This document shows, piece by piece, positions 15,468 through 24,033 of a stretch of 36,673 nt of DNA. A program made the translations under genes and the position numbers. The notes under the pieces are model-generated. The model did not search any database, was not told the origin of the DNA, and saw nothing but the letters and a program-made list of their open reading frames with translations. The DNA lies in the NCBI GenBank assembly GCA_012837925.1, contig DUQE01000123.1, positions 1 through 36,673 of the forward strand. Direction: 5' to 3'. Within the stretch, counting starts at the first letter, position 1. Every line of letters begins with the position of its first letter. Source of the DNA: Bacillota bacterium (GTDB lineage Bacteria; Bacillota; Limnochordia; Darwinibacteriales; Darwinibacteriaceae).

Positions 15468-17554
15468 AAGCGTCTCTGTTGGTCACCGGATTAGTCCTAT
15501 TGCTCAGCTGCCATTGCATGGCGGAGCAGCCGGTTATTCGGCATGTGGTGGATGAGCCGAGCGCAAAATCGATCATATACCAATCTTTCGATCTGTGGAT
15601 CGACGCCATTGGATCATGGTGTTTGCGAGGGCAGAATTCAAGTGGGTTGGCATTTCTGGACCGCGATGGGAGTATCGTTGAAGAGGGAAAACTCATCTGC
15701 GGCGATGGTTCGCAGGACTTGTCCCATACGATGGAAGTACATGTGGAGCCGGTGACATTGGGTCCAGGTACACATAGACTGGACATGGAACTCGTACTAG
15801 AGGGGGCCCAAGGTATCTTGGGCCTTCCGCTTGCCTCTGGTACCTGGATTTTGCCCTTAAACAGCGAACATGTTTCGGTACAGACGAGCGATGATGAAAG
15901 GACATTTCTTTCGTCTGGACAGTGGTTTCTTCTGCAATCGGAAGACCGAATCTTCTACGATGGTCAGGAGATATGGAGTCACTCTCCACCTGTGGAGGCC
16001 GCGGGGATACTCGACGTACAATCGCAAAGTGAATTGTGGTGGGACGAAGAACCACTTGGCTTGGAAACTGGTGAACGGCGAACCTTTCGAATTTATCTGA
16101 CAGGCCCCAGCTTTGGCGGCGAACTTGTCCTCCGGTCGAATGACTATCTCCATATTGATGGAGCCGCTTGGTTCCTGGAGGGGCGGCAACTAACAAGTAC
16201 GGTGACGCCCGACGGTACAGTTACACTTCGCATTCCAGTCTTACCCCCAGGTGTTCACAAGCTGCATGGAACCTTGCAGGCCCTTCTGCCCCCTCCGTCA
16301 GGTCAAGGAGAGCTTTGGGCGCTATGGCAAGGTACAATAGCCCATCGCATAGTGCGCATTGACAGAAGCTGGTTTGACCACGGAGGTATCCAGAGGATTC
16401 AAGTGGATACGACTTCTCCCTTAATCATGCCCAGCGGGCAGATCCGCAGTATGCATGGCAGAGGAGAGGTGTCTGCCAAGGAGGGAAGACTAAACGCAGT
16501 AGTCCCGGTGAGCAATCCCGGACAACCGATTTGGACCGGTCTTCCTCTGAGCGACAGTATAGTATGGGCCCCCGAAATCGAGTCGAGTGACCCTGAGGAT
16601 TTATTCTTGCCTGTCCTTTTGTGGGATGACGGATTGTCTTGGCGTTTGATCACGAGTTCGGGTCCTTATTTCTGCGATATTACAGCGGAGCGACAGCTGG
16701 CGTCCCTTAGGGGGAGACATGGATCCGTACGCCTAGAGGCCTCGATGCGAAACGAGAAAGTCGTCATTACACATGGTTGGAATGGCGCCTGGAGTGCAGA
16801 CGGATGGCGTTGGTGGGAGAGTGCTGAGGTTGTCAAAGGGGCCTACGGGCAAGGAAACTGGCTCTGGACCATTGGTGTACCTCGAGGGTCCGGCAACTTG
16901 CCGAGCCTCAAATTGCGCTATGAAAGAGACGGCGTTCTTCTACAGATGTCTAAGGATGACGTACGGTTGAAGCTTTCCTCTAAGATGCTGTCCTGGGGAA
17001 TAGGTCTACAGTCGCAGACTTTATGGATGGAGCGGCTTGAACCCCACCTGCGTCTTGAAATACGTCCCAGGCACCTCAAGTTTGACTATTGCTTAACGGA
17101 TGTGGGCGATGTGAGGTTACAGTGGAACATGGGGCGGAGCATTCAAGTCGACGTAACGGCCGATCCCTGGGATGCATACCTCCGCTTCGAGTCAAACCAA
17201 GTTCCCGAATGGGGATTGCGCTACCAAAAGTCTTCTTCCCAGGGTCGCTTCCTCTCTGCAACCAAAGGGGCCTTGCAGGTGAAGAACCATACCGTTATGG
17301 TTGAAGCCCGTGGCGAAATGGGTTATGTTTTGTCTCCCTGGTGCACACCTTATGTTGAGACGGGTCTTGTTGCCAGTATCTATGGGCCAGGAGGCCAGGT
17401 CCTCACTCACTGGACCTATGGGGGAGGATTGATTCTCAAACCCTTGCCTCAGATTGTGGCAGCGGTGGGGTGGAACAGTGATCAGAAGTGGCATGTAAAA
17501 GCCGGTGTCGTTGTACCTTTTGTGGGCAGGAAAACGCAAGTACGTTCCGAATAG
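15464..17554 (+). CDS. Large beta-rich envelope protein with barrel-like C terminus, candidate usher analogue
   Basis: A 696-aa exported protein starting at the ATGA overlap. The signal peptide is MKASLLVTGLVLLLSCHC; LLSC could be a poor lipobox. Residues ~30-330 look like several Ig-like beta domains (GPGTHRLDMELVLEG, PPGVHKLHGTLQALL). Residues ~400-690 are short alternating strands rich in Trp/Tyr/Gly (GQGNWLWTIGVPRG, DVRLKLSSKMLSWGIGLQSQ, HWTYGGGLILKPLPQIVAAV), ending WHVKAGVVVPF plus a short tail, the texture of an outer-membrane barrel. I recognise no family. Third place behind a subunit-like and a chaperone-like gene fits an usher-type role, but no usher motif was identified. Confidence 0.6.
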   Translation: MKASLLVTGLVLLLSCHCMAEQPVIRHVVDEPSAKSIIYQSFDLWIDAIGSWCLRGQNSSGLAFLDRDGSIVEEGKLICGDGSQDLSHTMEVHVEPVTLGPGTHRLDMELVLEGAQGILGLPLASGTWILPLNSEHVSVQTSDDERTFLSSGQWFLLQSEDRIFYDGQEIWSHSPPVEAAGILDVQSQSELWWDEEPLGLETGERRTFRIYLTGPSFGGELVLRSNDYLHIDGAAWFLEGRQLTSTVTPDGTVTLRIPVLPPGVHKLHGTLQALLPPPSGQGELWALWQGTIAHRIVRIDRSWFDHGGIQRIQVDTTSPLIMPSGQIRSMHGRGEVSAKEGRLNAVVPVSNPGQPIWTGLPLSDSIVWAPEIESSDPEDLFLPVLLWDDGLSWRLITSSGPYFCDITAERQLASLRGRHGSVRLEASMRNEKVVITHGWNGAWSADGWRWWESAEVVKGAYGQGNWLWTIGVPRGSGNLPSLKLRYERDGVLLQMSKDDVRLKLSSKMLSWGIGLQSQTLWMERLEPHLRLEIRPRHLKFDYCLTDVGDVRLQWNMGRSIQVDVTADPWDAYLRFESNQVPEWGLRYQKSSSQGRFLSATKGALQVKNHTVMVEARGEMGYVLSPWCTPYVETGLVASIYGPGGQVLTHWTYGGGLILKPLPQIVAAVGWNSDQKWHVKAGVVVPFVGRKTQVRSE

Positions 17555-17597
17555 GAAAAGTGTGCTAACGTTTGCAATAGAGAGGGAGTGGAATTGC

Positions 17598-19328
17598 ATG
17601 CTCAGGGAAGCAGTGCATCATATAGCCCACGGAAACTACGCCTACCCAGTGTCAGAAGACACGTTGCGAGTCATGCTCCGCACGGCGAAGGGCGATATGA
17701 AGAGAGTCAGTGTGCTCTACCAAGACCGCTACGGAGGTTCGGAACCCTTTGTGGCCACCATGGAGGTTGTGGCGGAGGATGAGTTATTTTCCTTCTATCA
17801 GGTAGATCTCAAGCTTGATACTAAACGTTTCGGTTATGTCTTCTTGCTCGATGATGGGAAGAATCAGGTTTTTTATACCGAGAAGGGTTTCTTCGACGAT
17901 GTTCCGCCCAACACCCAGTTTCACTACCCCTACATAGCAATTCGGGATCTATGGGAGCCACCAAAATGGGCGCAGGGCGCAGTCGTCTATCAGATCTTTC
18001 CTGAACGCTTTGCCAACGGTGATCCGACCAACGATCCGTCAAACGTGGAGCCTTGGGATGCGCAGCCAACCGTGACGAGTCAAAAGGGCGGCGATCTCCA
18101 GGGAGTGATTGATCGTTTTGGACATCTTGTCGATCTGGGAGTTGATGTGATTTACTTCACTCCGATTTTTGAGGCGCCAAGCAATCACAAGTATGATACG
18201 GTAGACTATTACCGGATTGATCCGCATTTTGGCGATGAGGACACAGTACGAAAGCTCATCGAACTCGCCCATGAAAATGGCATCAAGGTAGTCTTTGACG
18301 CCGTATTTAACCACAGCGGTTATGGTTTCTTTGCATTCCAAGACGTACTTGAACATGGCGAAGACTCGCCCTATGCGCATTGGTTTAACATTGACAGCTT
18401 CCCGGTACAAACGGAACCGCCGAACTACGAGACATTTGCCAACCAGATCGCGACTATGCCCAAACTCATGACCTGTCACGATGATGTCAAAGAGTATTTC
18501 CTAGAAGTGGGCCGGTACTGGGTGAGGGAGTTTGGTATCGATGGCTGGCGTCTCGACGTCGCCAATGAGATCGATCACCACTTCTGGCGCGAGTTTAGAG
18601 AGGCGGTCAAGTCAGAGAATCCTGATGCGCTAATTGTGGGCGAACTATGGCATGAAGCCAGCGAGTGGGTACGAGGAGACCAGTTTGATTCTGTAATGAA
18701 CTATTCCTTCCAGTATGCATGCCTTGACTTTTTTGCCAAGAACACGATTCGTGCACGTGCTTTCGCTAATCGCCTGGCCAAGGTTCAGGTCAACCACACG
18801 CAAGCCGTAAACCTAAGCATGTTCAATCTCCTGGACTCCCATGATACCGAGAGATTCTTGACTACCTGTGGGGGTAATGTACAGAAAATGGCTTTGGCAG
18901 TAGCCTTCCAACTAACCTATGAAGGTGCGCCCATGATCTACTACGGCGACGAGGTAGGCATGGAAGGGTTCAACGATCCCGATTGTCGGCGTGGTATGAT
19001 TTGGGATCCTAACGAGCAAAACGAAGATCTATTAGCCTGGTATCGCAGACTCATAGCCTTGCGGAGAGAACATCCCGTATTGCGCTTAGGGCACTGTAAG
19101 ACAGTGTGGGCTGATAGTGCGACTAACATCTACGGGTTCGTGCGTTTCAACGAGGGAGAACAGGTTCTTGTCCTCCTAAATAATCAAGCCAAACCACAAA
19201 GCGTTGACTTGACAGTGGTTGCCTGGCCTGTGGCTGTGCCGAAACAGGTCCGAGATTTACTAACAGACGAGAAGTTTGCCTTGGGTGAGGTTCTACTTGA
19301 ACCCTACGGCGCAAGAATTCTAAGCTAG
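17598..19328 (+). CDS. GH13_20 neopullulanase / cyclomaltodextrinase-type amylase
   Basis: A 576-aa cytoplasmic enzyme (no signal peptide) from ATG 17598 with GAGGGAG upstream; the track start lies within the previous gene. It has an N-terminal CBM34 domain (residues ~1-120) and the GH13 barrel: YQIFPERFANGD, DAVFNHSG, GWRLDVANE with nucleophile D320, GELWHEA with acid/base E349, and LLDSHDTERF with D416. These positions are five below those of Thermoactinomyces TVAII (325/354/421). Such enzymes cut cyclodextrins, pullulan and short maltodextrins inside the cell. The subfamily motif MPKLN reads MPKLM here. It follows the cassette by 43 nt without a terminator, so it may be cotranscribed, although no functional link is evident. 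Confidence 0.95.
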   Translation: MLREAVHHIAHGNYAYPVSEDTLRVMLRTAKGDMKRVSVLYQDRYGGSEPFVATMEVVAEDELFSFYQVDLKLDTKRFGYVFLLDDGKNQVFYTEKGFFDDVPPNTQFHYPYIAIRDLWEPPKWAQGAVVYQIFPERFANGDPTNDPSNVEPWDAQPTVTSQKGGDLQGVIDRFGHLVDLGVDVIYFTPIFEAPSNHKYDTVDYYRIDPHFGDEDTVRKLIELAHENGIKVVFDAVFNHSGYGFFAFQDVLEHGEDSPYAHWFNIDSFPVQTEPPNYETFANQIATMPKLMTCHDDVKEYFLEVGRYWVREFGIDGWRLDVANEIDHHFWREFREAVKSENPDALIVGELWHEASEWVRGDQFDSVMNYSFQYACLDFFAKNTIRARAFANRLAKVQVNHTQAVNLSMFNLLDSHDTERFLTTCGGNVQKMALAVAFQLTYEGAPMIYYGDEVGMEGFNDPDCRRGMIWDPNEQNEDLLAWYRRLIALRREHPVLRLGHCKTVWADSATNIYGFVRFNEGEQVLVLLNNQAKPQSVDLTVVAWPVAVPKQVRDLLTDEKFALGEVLLEPYGARILS

Positions 19329-19331
19329 ATG

Positions 19332-19358
19332 GAGGGGCCTTGAGGCCCCTCGTTTTTT
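19332..19358 (+). terminator. Terminator between amylase and convergent metQ
   Basis: GAGGGGCC and GGCCCCTC around TTGA, followed by GTTTTTT. It is oriented for the amylase transcript and placed three nt before the metQ stop. Confidence 0.93.
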
Positions 19359-19361
19359 GCA

Positions 19362-20147
19362 CTAGAACACGGGTACAATGGAACCATCGTACGTTTCTAT
19401 GATAAAGTCTCGTACGTCAACACTGATCAAGGCCTCGGCTAGCTTGAGAAGAAGGGGGTTATCCTTGTCGTCAGCGCGTACGGCGAGGATGTTGACATAC
19501 GGTGACTCCGCCCCTTCGAGAAAGAGAGCATCGGTAGCGGGATTGAGGTTGGCTTGTAGTGCGTAGTTGCCGTTAATGATGGCAGCATCAACATCTGGAA
19601 GGCTCCTTGTCAACTGAGCAGCCTCAAGCTCTACAAAGCGGATCTGCCCTTTGTTCTCTCGAATGTCGAAGACTGTTGGGGTACTTCCCGCTTCTGGGTG
19701 CAGTGCAATCAATCCTGCTGCTTGTAGTAAGAGCAACGCACGGCCCCCGTTTGTCACGTCGTTAGGTATGGCAATTGTTGCTTTAGTGGGTAGAGCTTCC
19801 AGAGAAGTATACCGATGGGAGTATATGCCTAGAGGTTCAACGTGCACACCGACCAAAGCCACCAGATCGGCTCCGGAATCTTCGTTGAAGGATTCTAAGT
19901 AGGGAATGTGCTGGAAGAAGTTGGCGTCCAGTTCGCCTTCCTGCAGCGCCAGATTGGGGGTTAGATAATCGGTGAACTCCACGATGTCCAACCCGATTCC
20001 GGCGTCCGCTAGGATCGGGACGACAACGTTCAGAATTTCGGCATGGGGAATCGGTGTTGCTCCCACCCTAAGCGTGGCTGCGAAACTAGCACTGGAGCCC
20101 AGCAGAGTCAGTATCAATACAGTTGCGATTACGAATGTCTTTTTCAT
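19362..20147 (-). CDS. metQ: Methionine ABC transporter substrate-binding protein
   Basis: A 261-aa NlpA/MetQ-family protein. Family motifs are LRVGATPIPHAEIL, FFQHIPYLESFN, the EPLGIYSHRY strand, IAIPNDVTNGGRALLLLQ, and INGNYALQANL. It binds methionine and delivers it to MetNI. The signal peptide ends LLGSSASFA-AT with no lipobox Cys, so it appears to be a soluble export product. That is unusual in a monoderm Firmicute, where MetQ is a lipoprotein, and is better suited to a periplasm. It is the last gene of metNIQ, 12 nt after metI. Confidence 0.95.
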   Translation of the reverse strand: MKKTFVIATVLILTLLGSSASFAATLRVGATPIPHAEILNVVVPILADAGIGLDIVEFTDYLTPNLALQEGELDANFFQHIPYLESFNEDSGADLVALVGVHVEPLGIYSHRYTSLEALPTKATIAIPNDVTNGGRALLLLQAAGLIALHPEAGSTPTVFDIRENKGQIRFVELEAAQLTRSLPDVDAAIINGNYALQANLNPATDALFLEGAESPYVNILAVRADDKDNPLLLKLAEALISVDVRDFIIETYDGSIVPVF

Positions 20148-20159
20148 GGGTCATTCCTC

Positions 20160-20819
20160 CTAATTGCGATGGTAGAATTTTCGGGCGACTGCGTCGCCAA
20201 GCATTTGAATTCCTTGCACTAACAACACAAGGATAATCACCGTCATCAGCATGATATCACCTCGAAAACGTTGGTAGCCGTAGCGGATGGCCAAGTCGCC
20301 CAGACCTCCGCCTCCGATGGAACCAGCCATTGCGGAATATCCTACCAGGTTCACTGCGGTGACCGTGACGGCCAAGACAAGACCAGGTAACGCTTCGGGA
20401 ATCATTACTTTATAGATAATCTGTGGGGGCGTGGCCCCCATACTCTCCGCCGCCTCGATCACTCCTGCATCCACTTCCCTTAAGGCGCCGTCTACGAGCC
20501 GGGCTACGAACGGAGTGGCCGCAACGGTCAGAGGTACGATGGCGGCCGTTGTCCCGATCGAGGTACCTGCAATCAGGCGAGTAAAAGGGATAATCGCCAC
20601 CATCAGAATGATGAAGGGAATGGAGCGACCAAGATTGACTATACCTCCGCAAACGCGGTGGAGAAATGGCTGTTCTAGTATGTGACCAGGTGCGGTCGTG
20701 GTCAAAAGAACACCCACAGGTAACCCAGCTAGGGTCGCCAGGAATGTAGCGATACTGACCATCCTTAATGTATCGAGCGTCCCGTTCCAGAGCATGGACA
20801 AGATGGCTTGGTTGATCAC
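20160..20819 (-). CDS. metI: Methionine ABC transporter permease
   Basis: A 219-aa membrane protein of typical length with five or so transmembrane segments. Conserved MetI motifs include RVCGGIVNLGRSIPFIILM, the EAA coupling loop (EVDAGVIEAAESMGATPPQII), and a GYSAMAGSIGGGGLGDLAIRYGYQRF end. It starts at GTG overlapping the TGA stop of metN (GTGA), a usual coupling of the ATPase and permease. It forms the translocation path for methionine in the cytoplasmic membrane. Confidence 0.97.
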   Translation of the reverse strand: MINQAILSMLWNGTLDTLRMVSIATFLATLAGLPVGVLLTTTAPGHILEQPFLHRVCGGIVNLGRSIPFIILMVAIIPFTRLIAGTSIGTTAAIVPLTVAATPFVARLVDGALREVDAGVIEAAESMGATPPQIIYKVMIPEALPGLVLAVTVTAVNLVGYSAMAGSIGGGGLGDLAIRYGYQRFRGDIMLMTVIILVLLVQGIQMLGDAVARKFYHRN

Positions 20820-21817
20820 GGGTTAAACACCTCCACTTCTACTTGGTTTTCTTGAAGAAATGCGATCGACTGGGAGCGTTGCTCGTTGGACCCTACAAGC
20901 TCCACAAGCAGGATGCCAAAAGGCGCGGTCTTTAACTGATCGATTCGTCCGTAGAGAATGTTCACGTCCACGCCACAGGTGCGAACCAACTGGGCGATTA
21001 CAGGCTGATGCACCTTCTGATTGGCAAACGTCAATCGCAGAATCGTATTGCCGGTAGACTGGAGTGCAGAGGGAAGCTTAGGATCCCAGAAACCCTGGAG
21101 CATGCTGCGAGCTGCTCTGGACCTGGGACGAGTAAACACGTCCACAACACGCCCTGTTTCTTGCACGGTGCCGTTTTCCATAACAGCAACTTGATCACAG
21201 ATCTCTTGAATGACCTGCATCTCATGCGTGATCACAATGATTGTCAGCTTCAAGCGTTCGTTAATATCCTTCAAAAGGCGTAGCACAGATATTGTGGTAT
21301 CTGGGTCAAGGGCGGAGGTGGCTTCATCACAGAGTAGGAGGCGTGGTTGGGTTGCCAGTGCGCGAGCGATCCCAACCCTTTGCTTCTGACCACCACTGAG
21401 TTGCCCGGGATAGCCCTGAAGCTTGTCAGTAAGTCCAACTAACTCGGCCAAGACTGTAACCCTTTCCACGATGTCTTTCTTAGGATACCGAGCAAGCTCT
21501 AGGGGGAAGGCGATGTTTTGGAAGACTGTACGCGAGTTAAGCAGGTTGAAGTGTTGAAAGACCATGCCGATTCTCTTACGAGACTTGCTCAACTCCTTCG
21601 GAGAGAGACTGTTCATGAGGACTCCATCGACCCATACCTCGCCTGAATCGGGTCGTTCCAGCATGTTAATGCAGCGTACGAGGGTGGACTTCCCTGCGCC
21701 GCTCTGGCCGATAATTCCGAAAATCTCGCCTGATGGAATCGACAAATCAACACCCCTGAGCGCGTGAACAGATGCCCTTCCCTCAAACGTTTTGTGTACA
21801 TTCTTGAACTCAATCAC
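20816..21817 (-). CDS. metN: Methionine ABC transporter ATP-binding protein
   Basis: A 333-aa ATPase from GTG 21817. Walker A is GQSGAGKST, the signature is LSGGQKQRVGIARAL, Walker B is LLLCDEATSALD, and the switch His is in VITHEMQV. The C-terminal ~75 residues (ILRLTFANQKVHQPVI onwards) form the NIL domain that senses cytoplasmic methionine and inhibits transport in MetN. It leads the metNIQ operon behind a consensus promoter and a SAM-I riboswitch, so it is off when SAM is plentiful. Confidence 0.97.
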   Translation of the reverse strand: MIEFKNVHKTFEGRASVHALRGVDLSIPSGEIFGIIGQSGAGKSTLVRCINMLERPDSGEVWVDGVLMNSLSPKELSKSRKRIGMVFQHFNLLNSRTVFQNIAFPLELARYPKKDIVERVTVLAELVGLTDKLQGYPGQLSGGQKQRVGIARALATQPRLLLCDEATSALDPDTTISVLRLLKDINERLKLTIIVITHEMQVIQEICDQVAVMENGTVQETGRVVDVFTRPRSRAARSMLQGFWDPKLPSALQSTGNTILRLTFANQKVHQPVIAQLVRTCGVDVNILYGRIDQLKTAPFGILLVELVGSNEQRSQSIAFLQENQVEVEVFNP

Positions 21818-21834
21818 AAAACTCCCCCTCTACG

Positions 21835-21864
21835 AAAAAAACCTCTTCCCGAAAGAAGAGGTTT
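21835..21864 (-). terminator. Terminator of the metNIQ SAM-I riboswitch
   Basis: On the minus strand AAACCTCTT pairs with AAGAGGTTT, followed by a run of seven T. It lies 17 nt before the metN start, acting as the expression platform of the riboswitch. Confidence 0.9.
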
Positions 21865-21894
21865 GGTCATTTAGGTGTCTAAATGAATACAAAA

Positions 21895-22014
21895 CGTCTC
21901 TCCTCTCATCTCTCTGAACAGAACGTTCAGCTGGAATTGGCACCCTGTGTTCAGAAACTAACACGGGTTGCCGGGCTTCATAGGGCCAGTCCCTCCGCCA
22001 CTCTCGATAAGAGT
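21895..22014 (-). ncRNA. SAM-I riboswitch upstream of metNIQ
   Basis: Minus-strand P1 arms CTCTTATC and GATGAGAG bracket the S-box core GGCGGAGGGACTGGCCC, ATGAAGCCCGGCAACC and GGTGCCAATTCCAGC. The core is the same as in the metK leader, indicating joint control of methionine uptake and SAM synthesis. Confidence 0.95.
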
Positions 22015-22041
22015 AGTAAATTGTTGTATGTAATTAGCATA

Positions 22042-22070
22042 ATTATATGGATGATGTACGACCTTGTCAA
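22042..22070 (-). promoter_or_regulatory. Consensus sigma-A promoter of metNIQ
   Basis: On the minus strand TTGACA (22070-22065), 17-nt spacer, TATAAT (22047-22042). Transcription would begin about 20 nt before the riboswitch. Confidence 0.9.
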
Positions 22071-22195
22071 TGGTAAAAAATATTAGTTTATTGTCAAGTC
22101 GCGAACGAACATTCCTAGCTATGTCAGGAAAAACATGTTATAGTAAAAATAGGATTGCCAAGCTCTATGTGTTGGGGTAGCAGGGAGGCACCACT

Positions 22196-23380
22196 ATGAC
22201 GAACAAGCTCTTGTCGACGAAAACCCTCGAAGACATTCTGAATCGCACACGGGGAGCCCTAGAAGATGGGCGTGCACAGATGTATGAGGTGGCCGAAGCG
22301 GCTCGCATTGAATGCCGTCGAACCGAGGCCGTTTTCAAGGACGTACAAGCCGAGATGCGAGAGGCCATCCGTGATGTGGAGCGGTTGACTGCCCGATTTT
22401 CTCGGATAAAACTAGACCTATTTGAGTCCAATAAAAATTTTAGTGAATATAGCGAAGAAGAAAAAAGGTTGATTTATGAGGAAGCCACCCAGGTGCGGGA
22501 AGCACTTACGGCGGCGAAAGAACGTGAGCGGCTCTTACGTGTGCGAAGGGATAACCTAGAGCAAACACTGGCCAAACTACAGGAAATTGCGGCCAAGGCT
22601 GAACGCTTGGTATCGCAGGTTGGTGTGGCTTTAACCTGTCTTTCCAGCAACATCTCGGATGTGAACGAGCAGATAGAAAACTTCCAGGCACGTGAACAAG
22701 CGGGTCAAGAGTTGATCCGAGGTCAAGAGCTTGAGCGAAGACGCATGGCTAGTGCCCTCCACGATGGACCGGTGCAAGATCTTGCCAATGTAATGGTCCA
22801 ACTGGAGATTTGCGAAAGACTCTATGATGCCGGTCAACATGAGGCCGCTTTCGAGAGTTTTGTTCGACTGAAGGGGTTCACCCAGGCAAGCATTGCGCAA
22901 TTACGGAACATTATCTACGATCTTAACCCCATGACACTTGATGATTTGGGTTTGGTTCTGACCATCAAGAATGGCCTCAGCAATTTCTCTAAGCAAACGG
23001 CGATCTCTACTGACTTTGTATTGTTAGGCACGGAAGTCCGCTTGGATAATCAAATAGAAATGGCTGTGTTCAGGATCGTTCAGGAAGCCCTGAATAACTG
23101 CCGGAAACATGCGAATCCAGATCGGGTCCAGGTGACGTTGGAGTACTCGAATCGATACATAAGTGCTGAAATAAAGGATGATGGTGTAGGCTTTGATATG
23201 CCTGATATCCAACATAAGCTTCGAACGGGCAAGCACTATGGGATGCTCAGTATGCAGAACCGTGCCAACGCCCTTAATGGCTCGGTGCAGATCCAAAGTG
23301 AACCCTGTAAAGGAGCAAGAGTATTAGTAAGAATCCCGTTGACCGAGGGCAAAGGAGTGGACAGGGATTGCGTAACATAA
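22196..23380 (+). CDS. degS: DegS-type cytoplasmic sensor histidine kinase
   Basis: A 394-aa protein with GGGAGG upstream and no transmembrane segment. Residues ~1-170 are a long helical coiled-coil sensor region as in B. subtilis DegS. The HisKA_3 motif ERRRMASALHDGPVQDL places the phosphoacceptor at H189, the same position as in B. subtilis. The HATPase region has EALNNCRKHA (N box), DDGVGFD (G1) and GKHYGMLSM (G2). It phosphorylates the response regulator encoded next, with a 13-nt overlap. In Bacillus DegS/DegU controls motility, competence, exoenzymes and EPS, and here it sits directly before the com and flagellar genes. Confidence 0.95.
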   Translation: MTNKLLSTKTLEDILNRTRGALEDGRAQMYEVAEAARIECRRTEAVFKDVQAEMREAIRDVERLTARFSRIKLDLFESNKNFSEYSEEEKRLIYEEATQVREALTAAKERERLLRVRRDNLEQTLAKLQEIAAKAERLVSQVGVALTCLSSNISDVNEQIENFQAREQAGQELIRGQELERRRMASALHDGPVQDLANVMVQLEICERLYDAGQHEAAFESFVRLKGFTQASIAQLRNIIYDLNPMTLDDLGLVLTIKNGLSNFSKQTAISTDFVLLGTEVRLDNQIEMAVFRIVQEALNNCRKHANPDRVQVTLEYSNRYISAEIKDDGVGFDMPDIQHKLRTGKHYGMLSMQNRANALNGSVQIQSEPCKGARVLVRIPLTEGKGVDRDCVT

Positions 23381-24033
23381 ATGTGCTGATAGTGGACGAC
23401 CATCCCCTCTTGCGACAAGGCCTAAGCAGGCTCTTGGAACTGGAGGGAGGTATCAACGTAGTGGGGCAGGCCAGTAATGGCGTCGAAGCGCTACGCTTAA
23501 TGGACGAGTTGGAGCCAGATGTCTTGTTACTTGATATCAACATGCCTGGTATGAACGGGATTGATGTGGCAAAGACCGTGCGCATGGAACACCCTGACAC
23601 CGAGGTACTCGTCTTGACAATCCATGACAACGAGTCCTATGTGAATGAAATGATTCGTGTAGGCGCAAAGGGTTATCTCTTGAAAGACGCCGAACCTCGC
23701 GAAGTGGTCCAGGCCATCAAGAGGGTGGCTACAGGCGAGACCGTCTATTCGACCCATCTGATGGAACGTGTTATGGAGCGCTACCACCATATGGAGGTGC
23801 AGTATAGTCGCCTGCATAGTGCAGCGGCCATCAACGAGTTAGAGTTGACAGAACGAGAAATGGAGATTCTTCAATACATTGTTGAAGGACTAAGCAACAA
23901 AGAGATTGCCAACACACTCTATATCAGTGAGAAGACGGTGAAGAATCACATCACAAACTTGCTCAGGAAACTTGAGGTGGACGACAGGACGCAAGCTGCA
24001 GTCTTTGCAGTAAGTCACGGTATGTTCACCTAG
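23368..24033 (+). CDS. degU: DegU-type response regulator (NarL family)
   Basis: A 221-aa protein read from TTG 23368, nine nt after AAAGGAGTGG, overlapping degS. The receiver domain has the acidic pair DD at 10-11, the phosphorylated D56 in LLLDINMPGMNG (same number as Bacillus DegU), the Thr in VLTIHDN and K in YLLKDA. The C-terminal LuxR HTH is LTEREMEILQYIVEGLSNKEIA, then ISEKTVKNHITNLLRKLEV. It is a DNA-binding activator/repressor. The last codons overlap the stop of the convergent HD gene by four bases. Confidence 0.95.
   Translation: MRNINVLIVDDHPLLRQGLSRLLELEGGINVVGQASNGVEALRLMDELEPDVLLLDINMPGMNGIDVAKTVRMEHPDTEVLVLTIHDNESYVNEMIRVGAKGYLLKDAEPREVVQAIKRVATGETVYSTHLMERVMERYHHMEVQYSRLHSAAAINELELTEREMEILQYIVEGLSNKEIANTLYISEKTVKNHITNLLRKLEVDDRTQAAVFAVSHGMFT

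Noticed and set aside
22082-22100. Second TTGACA (minus strand) upstream of the metN promoter
   Set aside because: No -10 sequence at suitable distance; the promoter at 22042-22070 is better.
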